In this document: positions 35,849 to 44,746 of the stretch, one piece after another
How positions within the stretch are numbered: position 1 is the first letter of the stretch
Layout: each line of letters opens with the position of its first letter
Assembly: GCA_019114135.1 (NCBI GenBank)
Contig: DXGC01000065.1
Location: 1 to 64,000, forward strand
Direction of reading: 5' to 3'
DNA length: 64,000 bases
From: Candidatus Corynebacterium avicola
GTDB lineage: Bacteria > Actinomycetota > Actinomycetes > Mycobacteriales > Mycobacteriaceae
The notes under the pieces: generated by a model
Database searches by the model: none
What the model was told of the DNA's origin: nothing
Seen by the model: only the letters and a program-made list of their open reading frames with translations
Translations under genes and position numbers: made by a program

Positions 35849-36265
35849 TTACCAACCGCCGCCGAAGAAGAGCACCGCCATGATGCCGATGACGACGATC
35901 ACCAGTGCAGCGGCAACGGTGATCAGTCCCTTGGACTCGGCGAAGATCCCTGCGGCACCATCGTCCGTCGCGGGTTCGTCGTCCCGGGAGATTCCGTCAG
36001 CGACCAGGACACCGTTGTCGCCGAGGTCCATGGATGCCAGACGTTCCACGTCCTCGCGGGAGACGGTGACGGTCGCGTCCCCCAGCTGCTTGTCGTACAT
36101 GTCGCGCCGCACGGGGTTTCCCAGCACCTGACGGGCGACATCGAGTTGGGCCCGCTGGGCCCCGTCCGGCAGTCCCCAGTTCCGGCCCGCGAGATCCGCG
36201 AGCAGTTCCTCGCAGCTGTGGGTCGGGTCCAGGTCCTGGGACTTGTAGAGGTTGTATCCAGCCAT
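35849..36265 (-). CDS. Tail-anchored protein with a degenerate J-like domain
   Basis: This 138-residue protein has no assigned function that I recognise. Residues 4-62 look like a DnaJ J-domain: YKSQDLDPTHSCEELLADL for the first helices and ARQVLGNPVRRDMYDKQL for the last ones. The HPD triad that activates DnaK is missing. A variable acidic stretch follows and one hydrophobic segment (about 114-134) ends the protein, so it should be tail-anchored with the J-like part in the cytoplasm. GAGGAAGCGT before the ATG is an acceptable ribosome binding site. It lies downstream of the PAP2 phosphatase gene on the same strand. Confidence 0.68.
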   Translation of the reverse strand: MAGYNLYKSQDLDPTHSCEELLADLAGRNWGLPDGAQRAQLDVARQVLGNPVRRDMYDKQLGDATVTVSREDVERLASMDLGDNGVLVADGISRDDEPATDDGAAGIFAESKGLITVAAALVIVVIGIMAVLFFGGGW

Positions 36266-36276
36266 ACGCTTCCTCG

Positions 36277-37590
36277 TCAGGCAGGCTGACCGTTAACGGT
36301 CAGGGCACCGTCCGCACCCACCGACACATCAGCGGCGAAGGCTGCTGCAAGGTTGATCCGCTGCCAGTTGCCGGCTTCACGGCCGCTGGCGGTCTGGTCG
36401 TCCAGCGGGTAGCCGGACGGCAGGGCCGTTGCGGCGAGCACGCGGGCACGTTGACCCCAGGACAGCTCGGGGTAGGCGGTGGACAGCAGCGCCGGAGCGG
36501 CCTGCGGGACGGTGAGGCGGGCATCGGTGTCGCCGACCTGGTCGAAGCCGAGGGTCATCCGGTCGGTGTACTCCGCCACGGCGGTCTCGGTCGACCGGTA
36601 CGAGCTGTCCTCGGCGATGGCCTCGGAGAGGGGCTTGCCGGTGCGCCACTCGAGCTCCTTGCGGATCTCCTCCCCGGCCTGCTTCAGCACGCCCTGCATC
36701 CTCTGGTCGTTCCACCGGTCGCCGGCGGCGGCCTGCCCGGTCATCCGCCCACCGATGACGTCCAGCGGGTAGTGCACACCCATGACCATGCGGTTGTAAC
36801 CGGCCTCGGCACCTCGGGCCAGCAGCTGCGGACCCAGCTCCGGGAACAGGACGGCGAGCAGGGTGGTCGTCCAGGACGCCTGGTTGGTGTGGCCGGACGG
36901 GAAGGCCTTGGAGCCGCCCAGTTCGTAGAGGTCCTCGTTACCGCCACCGGTGTGCTTCGTGATCCGGTCCGGGGCGACCTCGAACGGACGGTCGTAGCCG
37001 AAGATCTCCTTCTCGATCAGCGTGGAGCTGGCCAAGCCGCCAGCACGGGACAGGTATCCGGAGTCGAGCAGCATGCGGGTCTTCGGCAGGCGGTTCTCGG
37101 CCAGAGCGGTACGGAGGTGCTCGCCGAGATTCTCGCCGAAGGCGTCGGAGAGCGCAGTGAGAAGGTCAGCGTCATCGGCGGCGGCATCGACCTGTGCACG
37201 GGAGATCGTCGCCTCATCGGCGTTGTTGTTCACGTCCACCACGATGTCGAGGCTCTCGTCCATGACGTCGGGGTGGTTCGCGCGCAGATCCTCGAATCCG
37301 GAGACCACGTCGTAGTAGATGCCGCCGGTGTGGGAACTGATGTCGGAGATGTACCAGTTGTACTCCTCGATCCCGAACGGACTCGGCACCGGAGCGCCCT
37401 CGTGCTGCACGGGCTCCCTGGTTGCGGGGAGGTACTCCCCCACCACCGCCGGGGGATCGATCTGCGCCTGGGCCGGGGCGACGACGAGCCCCATGCCGAG
37501 TGCCGGGACAAGGGTCAGCGTCAGGGCACGGGTGACCGGGGACGCAGTGATCGAGACTGCGCCGTTGCGGCGGCGGCGACGGTGGTGCAT
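36277..37590 (-). CDS. Secreted PAP2-family acid phosphatase
   Basis: This 437-residue protein has a long signal peptide (basic MHHRRRRRNG, hydrophobic core, cleavage near APAQAQ at residue 43) and a PAP2 / class A acid phosphatase domain. The three phosphatase motifs are visible: the KEIFGYDRPF region, PSGHTNQ, and YNRMVMGVHYPLDVIGG with the conserved Arg and His. The C-terminal about 120 residues form a separate region without a motif I recognise. Such enzymes release phosphate from esters outside the cell. The gene precedes the tRNA and the tail-anchored protein gene; the latter lies 11 bases after its stop. Confidence 0.87.
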   Translation of the reverse strand: MHHRRRRRNGAVSITASPVTRALTLTLVPALGMGLVVAPAQAQIDPPAVVGEYLPATREPVQHEGAPVPSPFGIEEYNWYISDISSHTGGIYYDVVSGFEDLRANHPDVMDESLDIVVDVNNNADEATISRAQVDAAADDADLLTALSDAFGENLGEHLRTALAENRLPKTRMLLDSGYLSRAGGLASSTLIEKEIFGYDRPFEVAPDRITKHTGGGNEDLYELGGSKAFPSGHTNQASWTTTLLAVLFPELGPQLLARGAEAGYNRMVMGVHYPLDVIGGRMTGQAAAGDRWNDQRMQGVLKQAGEEIRKELEWRTGKPLSEAIAEDSSYRSTETAVAEYTDRMTLGFDQVGDTDARLTVPQAAPALLSTAYPELSWGQRARVLAATALPSGYPLDDQTASGREAGNWQRINLAAAFAADVSVGADGALTVNGQPA

Positions 37591-37739
37591 GTGTGCGGGT
37601 TCTCCTTATGAACGTCTCTGGGATCGAGTCTGAATGTTATTCAGGTCCGGTGGACGCTACGTGAACACCCGGTGACATCATGGGGAAATCCCATTTTATA
37701 TGCGAACCATCATGGATCACAGCCACACACATGACGAAA

Positions 37740-37773
37740 CCCCCGGTCCGGTGATCTCTCACCGGACCGGGGG
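37740..37773 (-). terminator. Terminator of the tRNA-fMet gene
   Basis: A perfect 15-pair hairpin with a four-base loop (arms 37740-37754 and 37759-37773) lies just downstream of the tRNA on its strand and is followed by TTTCGTC. Confidence 0.8.
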
Positions 37774-37784
37774 TCCGTATCTAG

Positions 37785-37858
37785 TAGCGGGGGCAGGATT
37801 CGAACCTACGACCTCTGGGTTATGAGCCCAGCGAGCTACCGAGCTGCTCCACCCCGCG
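37785..37858 (-). tRNA. Initiator tRNA-fMet (CAT)
   Basis: The minus strand folds into a complete cloverleaf of 74 bases. The anticodon loop reads CTCATAA (anticodon CAT), closed by three G-C pairs (GGG with CCC), and position 1 (C) is opposite T, leaving the first acceptor pair unmatched. Both are marks of the initiator tRNA. The T loop is TTCGAAT. The 3' CCA is not encoded (CTAG follows the discriminator A). Confidence 0.95.
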
Positions 37859-37925
37859 ACGGGTTGCCAACAAACAGGACATCGTGTGCCCCGCCCTCGT
37901 TGGCGACTCCACTACTGTAACGCAC

Positions 37926-37955
37926 CGGAGCGGCGATGTGAAATCGCCTGCTCCG
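37926..37955. terminator. Hairpin between the UPF0182 gene and the tRNA
   Basis: CGGAGCGGCGAT pairs with ATCGCC-T-GCTCCG (one bulged T) around a five-base loop. It follows the UPF0182 gene but lacks a T-run. TACAGT on the minus strand just beyond may be the -10 of the tRNA promoter. Confidence 0.45.
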
Positions 37956-37985
37956 ACGCATTTTCCAGGTGTCTGCCCCGGCGTT

Positions 37986-40900
37986 CTACTGGGCGCCCGC
38001 CACGGCGTCGTCCAGCTCGTCCAGCGCGCGGCCGAACTCCTCGAAGGTGCCGTTCTCGCGTGCGTCGTTCACCTTGTCCATCGCGTCGCGGATGGCCTCC
38101 ATCTCGGACGTGCTCGGCTCGGCACCGCTACCGCGACCGGTGGACGTCGAGGCGTCCTCGTCGTCATCGGAGCTGGAGCTGGAGTCCGAATCGGAGTCCG
38201 AGCTCGAATCCGACTCCGAGTCAGAGTCACCGTCGGCCGCCGCCGCGTTCTCGTCGGCGGCCTCGCCACCGGACTCGGAGATCTCCGTCGCCGCGTCCGG
38301 ATCGATACCGACCTGGTCCAGCGCCTCACCCACGGTCGGGGCGTAACCGACCTGGCCGTTGTAGCTGACCAGCACGCGCAGCAGCTTCGGGAAGGCGGAC
38401 TCCTGGTCGGCACGCTGCGAGTACACCGGCTCGACGTACAGGATCTGTCCGTCACCGACCGGAAGGGTCAGCAGGTTGCCGTTGGTCAGGGTGTTGGAGC
38501 CCTCCAGCAGGGTGCGCTCACGGGCGATCTCGTCGGAGGACATCATGGTGTCCTGGGCCTGTTTCGGACCCTGGGTCTGGGTGTTCGTGGGCAGCTGGCG
38601 GACGTAGATACGACCGTAGGTCTCCGGGTCCGAGCTGACGGACATGTGTGCCGAGAGGAACTCACGACGCAGGCCACGGAACGGGGTGATCTGCTGGAAG
38701 CTGGGCCGGTTCGTCTCCGGGTCGGTGGCGACCACGTGATAGGGGGGCTGGTTCAGCTCCTGCTGACCCTCCGGGGCGGTCGGGTCATTGGGCACGGACC
38801 AGAAGGCGTCGTTGGTGAAGAACACACCCGGGTCATCGACGTGGTACTTCGCGATCAGCTCACGCTGCACCTTGAAGAGGTCCTCCGGGTAACGGAGATG
38901 ATCCATCAGCTCATCGCTGATCTCGCTCTTGTCCTTGACGACGTCCGGGAAGACGCCCTCCCATGCCTTGAGGACCGGGTCCTCCTCGTCGAATTCGTAG
39001 AGGTCGACGCTGCCGTCGTAGGAGTCCACCACGGCCTTGACGGAGTTACGGATGTAGCTGACGTCGTTGCTCACCGTACGCTGCACAGAGGCCGGGTCGT
39101 CGGTGGTGGTGTCGGCGGTGGCGGAGTCCAGCTGCGTGCGCTCGGCGTACGGGAGGTCCTCCAGGGTGGTGTAGCCGTCGACGATCCACTTGATCCTGCC
39201 GTCGATGACCACCGGGTAGGTCTTGGAGTCCGTGGTCAGCCACGGGGCGACCTTGTGGACACGCTCCCGCGGGTCACGGTCGTACAGGATCTTGGAGTCG
39301 TCGCCGATGACGTCCGACAGCAGGATGTTCATCTCCTGGTACTTCGCCGCGTACATCGCACGGCTGAAGATGTTGGACACGTCCACTCCACCTTCGCCGG
39401 TGTAGGTGTAGTTGGAGTTGTCGGTGTCGTACTCACGGTCCTCACCGGAGCCGTCGTCACCGACGATGGCGTAGTCGGCGTTCTGGTCCTGGGAACCGGC
39501 GATCACCGGGCCGAAGTAGGTGCGCGGCTGCTCCATGTCGAGGTCGAGTTCACCACTGGTCTCGTCCTCGTCCATGTTCTGCAGGTCGGCCACGGTGTAG
39601 ATCGGGTAGCCACCGCGGGCGGAGGCGGCGTCCTGCGCGACCTCGTCGACCTTGTTGGCCGGCGCAGCGATGAAGCCGTTGCCGTGAGTGTAGACGGTGT
39701 GCCGGTTGATCCAGTTGTTCTGGTTGTCCGTCAGGGCGTTCGGGTCGATCTCACGGGCGGCGACGGTGAAGTCACGCATCTCGCCGTCGACCTCGTAACG
39801 GTCCACCGCCAATTCATCGGGGAAACCGTAGAAGTTACGCAGCTGCTGCTGCTGGGTGAAGGTCGGGGAGAGAACCTCCGGGTCGAGCAGACGGATGTTC
39901 GACAGGGTGGCGTCGTCGTCGGCGATGGAGCGGCGTTCGCTGGCGTCGCCCGAGGTCTGGCCGCCCCAGCCGCGGTCGTAGACGACCTGGCCGTCCTCGT
40001 TCTCGTAGTCCTCGCGGGCCGTGTCGGTACGGGTCTCGATGCCGTAGGCCTGGCGGGTGGACTCGATGTTGCGGGCGATGTATTCCCGCTCCTTCTCCGC
40101 ACGGTTCGGGTTCACGGAGAACTGCTCCATGATCGCCGGCCAACCGACACCGATCGCAAGGTTCGCGACCACCATCAGGGCGACAGCCAGGGCCGGCACC
40201 CGCAGATCCTTCAGGAAGATGGAGCTGAAGAACATGGCGGCGACGAAGATCGCCACGATCAGCAGCAGGATCTTCGCCGGCAGCAGGGCGTTGATGTCGG
40301 TGTAGGAACCACCGGTGAAGGTGTCGTGGCCCTTGTTCAGCAGACCGTAGCGCTGGAACCAGTAGTCCACGGCCTTCAGCAGCATCCAGAGTCCGGCGAT
40401 GATCGCCAGCTGCTTGCGGGCCGGGGCGCCGATGCTGGCTTTCTCACCGATCCGCGGGTTACCGGTGCTGATGGTGCCCAGCAGGTAGTGACCGAGCAGG
40501 TTCACCAGGAAGGCGACGATCAGCAGGATGGAGAAGGTGGAGAGCACGAACTGCAGCAGCGGCAGGTCGAAGGCGTAGAAGCCCAGGTCCTTCTGGAACT
40601 GCGGGTCGGTGACGCCGAAGTCGTCGCCGGACATGAACAGTCGGACGATGCGCCAGTTGCCCTGGGCGATCATGCCGGCGGCGACTCCGGCGACCAGCGG
40701 GACGATGATGAGGAAAGGACGCAGCGCCTTACGGATCTCCGCCCGGTTCTGCGTCAGCGGGGAGCCGCCGGACTGCATGCCCAGGTCCGAGATGTCGGTG
40801 ATGTCCTCGAGGTCATCGTCGCCGGAGCCCCCGGAACGCTTCGACGCCGACCGGTAGGCGGCGAAACAAGCACCCCAGATGATCAGTGCGGCGACCAGAC

Positions 40901-41099
40901 CGAAGATGATGAAGAGCACCACCCGGGTGGCGAGCACGCCGAAGAAGATGGCCTGGTAGTCGATCGACCGGAACCACTGCAGTTCCGTGTAGTTCGACAC
41001 GAGTACCGGGACGAGGAAGAACAACAGGGCGACGATCACGGCGACGGTGCCGAGGATCTTCGATCTGCGTCCAGGTGTGGGGATTTCCGGGATGCTCAA
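37986..41099 (-). CDS. UPF0182 family large membrane protein
   Basis: This protein of about 1037 residues belongs to UPF0182 (COG1615), found across actinobacteria and cyanobacteria, of unknown function. The N-terminal third has seven hydrophobic segments. The rest is a large, probably extracellular domain (for example VPPFRGLRREFLSAHMS-like QQITPFRGLRREFLSAHM, and KDLRVPALAVALMVV in the membrane part). The C-terminus has a Ser/Asp-rich low-complexity stretch followed by a helical end. The TTG at 41097-41099 is taken as start, with AGGAG about ten bases upstream. A GTG at 41163-41165 is an alternative but falls on the predicted transcription start. It matches Rv3193c in position. Confidence 0.87.
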   Translation of the reverse strand: MSIPEIPTPGRRSKILGTVAVIVALLFFLVPVLVSNYTELQWFRSIDYQAIFFGVLATRVVLFIIFGLVAALIIWGACFAAYRSASKRSGGSGDDDLEDITDISDLGMQSGGSPLTQNRAEIRKALRPFLIIVPLVAGVAAGMIAQGNWRIVRLFMSGDDFGVTDPQFQKDLGFYAFDLPLLQFVLSTFSILLIVAFLVNLLGHYLLGTISTGNPRIGEKASIGAPARKQLAIIAGLWMLLKAVDYWFQRYGLLNKGHDTFTGGSYTDINALLPAKILLLIVAIFVAAMFFSSIFLKDLRVPALAVALMVVANLAIGVGWPAIMEQFSVNPNRAEKEREYIARNIESTRQAYGIETRTDTAREDYENEDGQVVYDRGWGGQTSGDASERRSIADDDATLSNIRLLDPEVLSPTFTQQQQLRNFYGFPDELAVDRYEVDGEMRDFTVAAREIDPNALTDNQNNWINRHTVYTHGNGFIAAPANKVDEVAQDAASARGGYPIYTVADLQNMDEDETSGELDLDMEQPRTYFGPVIAGSQDQNADYAIVGDDGSGEDREYDTDNSNYTYTGEGGVDVSNIFSRAMYAAKYQEMNILLSDVIGDDSKILYDRDPRERVHKVAPWLTTDSKTYPVVIDGRIKWIVDGYTTLEDLPYAERTQLDSATADTTTDDPASVQRTVSNDVSYIRNSVKAVVDSYDGSVDLYEFDEEDPVLKAWEGVFPDVVKDKSEISDELMDHLRYPEDLFKVQRELIAKYHVDDPGVFFTNDAFWSVPNDPTAPEGQQELNQPPYHVVATDPETNRPSFQQITPFRGLRREFLSAHMSVSSDPETYGRIYVRQLPTNTQTQGPKQAQDTMMSSDEIARERTLLEGSNTLTNGNLLTLPVGDGQILYVEPVYSQRADQESAFPKLLRVLVSYNGQVGYAPTVGEALDQVGIDPDAATEISESGGEAADENAAAADGDSDSESDSSSDSDSDSSSSSDDDEDASTSTGRGSGAEPSTSEMEAIRDAMDKVNDARENGTFEEFGRALDELDDAVAGAQ

Positions 41100-41169
41100 G
41101 GGTTCGGTTCTCTCCTGCTGTCGGTCAGAGCGCGGCCGGGGTTGCCCCGGCGGCACGATTCTCACCGTC

Positions 41170-41176
41170 TAGACTA
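41170..41176. promoter_or_regulatory. Overlapping divergent -10 boxes
   Basis: TAGACT (41170-41175) reads toward the PPA1309 gene and TAGTCT (41176 to 41171) reads toward UPF0182. They share the palindrome GTCTAGAC, so the two promoters may be mutually exclusive. Confidence 0.4.
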
Positions 41177-41217
41177 CTGACCGCACCCGTCCGCCGTCAT
41201 CGTGAGGTCCGCAGAAG

Positions 41218-41778
41218 ATGAACGCCAGTAACTTCCAGTCCGACATCCGACCGCTCAACGCCGCCCTGCGCGAGGCCGTCGACTTCGTCCACGCCGAGGG
41301 ATGGGACCGTCCTGCGACGTTGTTTGCGCTGGTCCCCGCGGAATTGGTGCAGGACGTCCTGGCTGCCGGCGACGGCTCCGCGGAGGAGGACGACGCGGCG
41401 GCCGCGCCGCTGGCGCTCGTGGTGCAGGACGATCTGCCGGACCACATCCGCCCCGGTTCCGAGGAACTCGGCGACTACATCTCCACGGTGCGGTGGCCGG
41501 AGGTCGTCGTCGGCGCGGTCCTCGCCCAGGAGATCATGTTCCGCAACTCCGCCGGGAAGGACTCCGGCGATGCCGGTTCCGAGCCCCGGCAGGCACGGCT
41601 GTTCACCGGCGTCATCGACGGCGGACCGGACCGCACCCTGCTGCAGTTGCGCCCCACCGAGGAGGACGTCGCCGCCGACCCCTTCGCCGAGGACAAGGTC
41701 GAACTGCTCGGCGGCCTCGAGGACGCCGAGCTGGCGCCCGGGGTGACCGCGATGCTGCGCTACACCTTCGAGGACTGA
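41218..41778 (+). CDS. PPA1309 family protein
   Basis: This acidic, soluble 186-residue protein is of unknown function. It matches the PPA1309 family of actinobacteria: AALREAVDFVHAEGWDRPATLFALVPAELV at the N-terminus and YISTVRWPEVVVGAVLAQEI in the middle. No membrane segment, cofactor motif or catalytic pattern is visible. It is divergent from UPF0182, sharing a short promoter region, and converges with the Lon-like protease gene. In actinobacteria these genes regularly travel together. Confidence 0.8.
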   Translation: MNASNFQSDIRPLNAALREAVDFVHAEGWDRPATLFALVPAELVQDVLAAGDGSAEEDDAAAAPLALVVQDDLPDHIRPGSEELGDYISTVRWPEVVVGAVLAQEIMFRNSAGKDSGDAGSEPRQARLFTGVIDGGPDRTLLQLRPTEEDVAADPFAEDKVELLGGLEDAELAPGVTAMLRYTFED

Positions 41779-41796
41779 TCGTGCGGAGCTAGAGGA

Positions 41797-43011
41797 CTAA
41801 CCGCAGGTCGGCGCGTCCTCCCCCTCGTTGTAGGCCTCGAGGGCGTCCACCGCCCCCTCCAGGGAGTCCACCTTCAGCAGGTCGATGTCGCCGTCGTAGT
41901 CACGGCTGCTGGCCTCCTCGCAGTTGCCCTCGGGTACCAGGAAGACCTCGGCACCGGCGTGCTGGGCAGCGTCGATCTTGTGGGTGATGCCGCCGATGGC
42001 CCCCACCGAGCCGCTGGCGGAGATCGTGCCGGTGCCGGCGACGAACTTCCCGCCGGTCATCTCACCGGGCGAGAGCTTGTCGACCACGGCCATGGAGAAC
42101 ATCAGACCGGCGCTGGGCCCGCCGATGTCCTTCAGGTTGTAGCGCACCTTCAGGTCGCCGGCCGGCTGGGCGACCATCGTGACGCCCAGGTACGCCCCTT
42201 CGCTGGCGCCGGCGTCCTCGGCGGTGCCCGAGGTGTCCTTCAGTTCCTCCGGGACCTCACCCAGGGTGACCTTCTCGGTCTCCTCCTCGGCACCGCGGCG
42301 CACGGTCAGCTCCACCTCATCGCCGGGCTCATGCTCGGCGACGATCTCCGCGACATCGGCCGGGACCGTGACCCCGGTGCCGTCGACGGCGGTGATGACG
42401 TCGTTCTCCCGCAGCACCCCGTCGGCCGGGGCACCCTCGGAGAGTTCGTAGACCGTGGTCTCCAGAGGCCGGTCCAGGTAGGACATCGCCGCAACCGTGG
42501 CATTGGACTCCGAGGCGGCGAACGCCTGGGCGTTCTGCTCCGCGACCTCTTCCGGGGTGGAGTCGGAGGGGATGACCTGCTCCACCGGCACCAGGGTGTC
42601 GTCGGTGGCCAGCCAGCGACGCATCGCCTCAGCGAGGCTGAGCTGGCTCCGGACGGCCACCGTGGTCATGTTCAGTTGCCCGGAGGTCTCCTCCAGGTCC
42701 GCCTGGGTGCCGGTGATGTCCACCACCGGGGTGCCGTCGACCTCGCCCAGAGTGTCGTAGGTCGGCCCCTCCCCCTCCGCGGCGTAGGGGACGGTCAGGT
42801 CGATGTCGGTGCCCGGCACCGACGGCACGGCCAGCAGTGCGGCCAGTACGATGACCGGGACCATGCCCACCGCGACGGTCTGTACCCGGCGACGACCGGG
42901 GGTCGTCGCGGCGCGCCCGGACGGGGCATCCTTCGGCGTCGTGGACGCCCCGGACGAGCTGCCTGACCCGGAGCCGGACGCTGAATTCTTGGGGGTGCTG
43001 CGGAAACTCAC
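41797..43011 (-). CDS. Membrane-anchored PDZ / Lon-like serine protease
   Basis: This 404-residue protein has a Ser/Gly-rich N-terminus, one membrane anchor (about residues 44-62), a PDZ domain (about 170-255, with APADGVLRENDVITAVDGTGV) and a C-terminal Lon-type protease domain. The catalytic dyad is Ser300 in GGPSAGLMF and Lys345 in GGITHKIDA. Anchored Lon-like enzymes lack the ATPase part and act on extracytoplasmic or membrane proteins. GTG 43009-43011 lies seven bases after TAGAGT, so it is the start of a leaderless mRNA. Position matches Rv3194c. Confidence 0.88.
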   Translation of the reverse strand: MSFRSTPKNSASGSGSGSSSGASTTPKDAPSGRAATTPGRRRVQTVAVGMVPVIVLAALLAVPSVPGTDIDLTVPYAAEGEGPTYDTLGEVDGTPVVDITGTQADLEETSGQLNMTTVAVRSQLSLAEAMRRWLATDDTLVPVEQVIPSDSTPEEVAEQNAQAFAASESNATVAAMSYLDRPLETTVYELSEGAPADGVLRENDVITAVDGTGVTVPADVAEIVAEHEPGDEVELTVRRGAEEETEKVTLGEVPEELKDTSGTAEDAGASEGAYLGVTMVAQPAGDLKVRYNLKDIGGPSAGLMFSMAVVDKLSPGEMTGGKFVAGTGTISASGSVGAIGGITHKIDAAQHAGAEVFLVPEGNCEEASSRDYDGDIDLLKVDSLEGAVDALEAYNEGEDAPTCG

Positions 43012-43017
43012 CCCGCA

Positions 43018-43023
43018 TACTCT
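43018..43023 (-). promoter_or_regulatory. -10 box for leaderless Lon-like protease mRNA
   Basis: On the minus strand TAGAGT ends seven bases before the GTG start. It is the partner of the plus-strand box at 43104-43109, so this 105-base gap holds two leaderless divergent promoters. Confidence 0.55.
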
Positions 43024-43103
43024 ACAGCCTGACCCCCTGCATCCCTGAGCAACTGTTCGCTGTGAGCGCACGGCGCACGCTGGGGAGGCGGAGGTATCGC
43101 AGG

Positions 43104-43109
43104 TAGTCT
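43104..43109 (+). promoter_or_regulatory. -10 box for leaderless DUF2342 protein mRNA
   Basis: TAGTCT ends seven bases before the ATG at 43117 and no ribosome binding site is present. Confidence 0.55.
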
Positions 43110-43116
43110 CGGGGAC

Positions 43117-44721
43117 ATGAGCAATTTCGGATTCGGTTCAAACGGTCCCGACGACGAGTCGGACGACGACGGTCGCCGCCGGGACGACGACAACGGGAAC
43201 TCCGGAAACAACGACCCCTTCGGCTTCGGAGCCAACCCCTTCGGCTTCCTCTTCGGCGCGCCCGGCGCCGGTGGCGCGAACGGCGCTGGCGGAAACGGCG
43301 GCAACGGGGCCGCCGGGCAGGGCCCCGGCCTCGGCGACATCCTCGGCCAGTTCGGCAACATGCTCGCCGGCTTCGGCCGCGACATGAACTCGCCGGACGC
43401 CCAGGGCCCGGTGAACTACGCCCTCGCCGAGCGCATCGCCCGCCAGCAGCTGACCGGTGACGCTGCCCGCAAGCAGCCCGCCTCGAAGGACAGCCAGGCT
43501 GTCGCGGAGTCCGTCCGACTCGTGGAACTGTGGCTGGACGAGGCCACCGTCCTGCCCGCCGGCGCGACCGGATCGGTCGCCTTCACCGGATCGCAGTGGC
43601 TCGATGAGACCCTGCCCCGGTGGAAGCGGGTCATCAACCCGCTGGCCGAGAAGCTCGGCGCCGCGTCGATGGACGGTCTCCCGGAGGAGATCCGTTCGCA
43701 GCTGGGGCCGATGTCCGGCATCTTCAGCCAGATCAACGGTATGAACTTCGGCATGCAGCTGGGCCGTACGCTCGGCCAGCTCGCCGGCACGGTCGCCATG
43801 TCCACCCAGTGGGGCATCCCGCTGGCCGAGGGGTCCGTGGCCGCGGTGAACACCTCCCAGTTGGACGACCTGTCGAAGAAGCTGGGTGCGGAGCGCCGGG
43901 AGACCCTGATCTACCTGGCCACCCGCGAGGCCGCGCACCTGCGCCTGTTCCAGCACGTCCCGTGGCTGGTCGAGCGAGTCATCCTCGACGTCGAGGAGTT
44001 CGCCACCGGCCTGAGCCTGGACAACTCCGCGATGGAGGAGGCCAGCCAGCAGTTCAACCCGGAGATGCTGGGCGACCCGCAGAAGATGCAGGAGATGATG
44101 TCGCAGCTGCAGGACTCCGACCTGTCGCCGACCGTCGTCTCCTCCACCGACCACGCCCGCATCCGCCTGGAGACCAGCCTGTCGCTGATCGAGGGCTGGG
44201 TCGACCTGGTGGTCGGCGAGGCAATGGGCGACCGTCTGCCCGTCGCCGCCAGCATCGGTGCGGCATGGTCCGTGCACCGCGACAAGGACCAGCCGGGGAT
44301 GGACGCCATGGTCAAGGCCGTGGGCATCAGCCTGTCTGCGCCGAAGGCCTCCGAGGCCGCCGAGCTGTGGCGCCGTCTGACCGTTGCGGTCGGCATCGAG
44401 CGCCGCGACCAGGTGTGGAACCACCCGGACTTCCTGCCGGTCGACTCCGACCTGGACTCCCCGGCCGAGTTCATCGACTCGATCCTGGCCTCCGAGGAGG
44501 AGGTCGACGGCTTCGACCCGATCGGCGAGATCGAGAAGCTGGAGCGCGAGCTCAACGAGGGCTTCGATGCGCCCGCTGAGGACGATACGGCCGATTCGGC
44601 CGACGACTCTGCGGTCGAGGACGCCTCGGACGCCTCGGACGCCGCCGATACCGAAGACGACGGCAATTCCGACAACGACGACAACAACGACGACAACGGA
44701 GCGTCCGACTCCGACAAGTAG
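43117..44721 (+). CDS. Zincin-like metallopeptidase family protein (DUF2342)
   Basis: This 534-residue protein belongs to the DUF2342 / TIGR03624 family, described as zincin-like hydrolases. It starts with a Gly/Asn/Phe-rich disordered region (about residues 1-75), then a helical core with TREAAHLRLFQHVPWLVERV and LETSLSLIEGWVDLVV, both conserved family stretches. The C-terminal about 50 residues are almost all Asp, Ser, Ala and Asn. A standard HExxH is not present in the first of these stretches (REAAH), so catalytic activity is uncertain. The position, divergent from the Lon-like protease, matches Rv3195. Confidence 0.82.
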   Translation: MSNFGFGSNGPDDESDDDGRRRDDDNGNSGNNDPFGFGANPFGFLFGAPGAGGANGAGGNGGNGAAGQGPGLGDILGQFGNMLAGFGRDMNSPDAQGPVNYALAERIARQQLTGDAARKQPASKDSQAVAESVRLVELWLDEATVLPAGATGSVAFTGSQWLDETLPRWKRVINPLAEKLGAASMDGLPEEIRSQLGPMSGIFSQINGMNFGMQLGRTLGQLAGTVAMSTQWGIPLAEGSVAAVNTSQLDDLSKKLGAERRETLIYLATREAAHLRLFQHVPWLVERVILDVEEFATGLSLDNSAMEEASQQFNPEMLGDPQKMQEMMSQLQDSDLSPTVVSSTDHARIRLETSLSLIEGWVDLVVGEAMGDRLPVAASIGAAWSVHRDKDQPGMDAMVKAVGISLSAPKASEAAELWRRLTVAVGIERRDQVWNHPDFLPVDSDLDSPAEFIDSILASEEEVDGFDPIGEIEKLERELNEGFDAPAEDDTADSADDSAVEDASDASDAADTEDDGNSDNDDNNDDNGASDSDK

Positions 44722-44738
44722 TCGCCTCGCTTGGCGAC
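44721..44738 (+). terminator. Short hairpin at the DUF2342 stop
   Basis: GTCGCC-TCGCTT-GGCGAC is a six-pair hairpin that starts on the last base of the stop codon. Confidence 0.4.
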
Positions 44739-44746
44739 CGCTGTCA

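Noticed and set aside
37884..41180. A 1098-codon open frame on the plus strand opposite UPF0182
   Set aside because: It is a mirror of the real minus-strand gene in high-GC DNA; its translation is repetitive (Val/Gly/Asp/Arg) and matches no family, while UPF0182 is clear.
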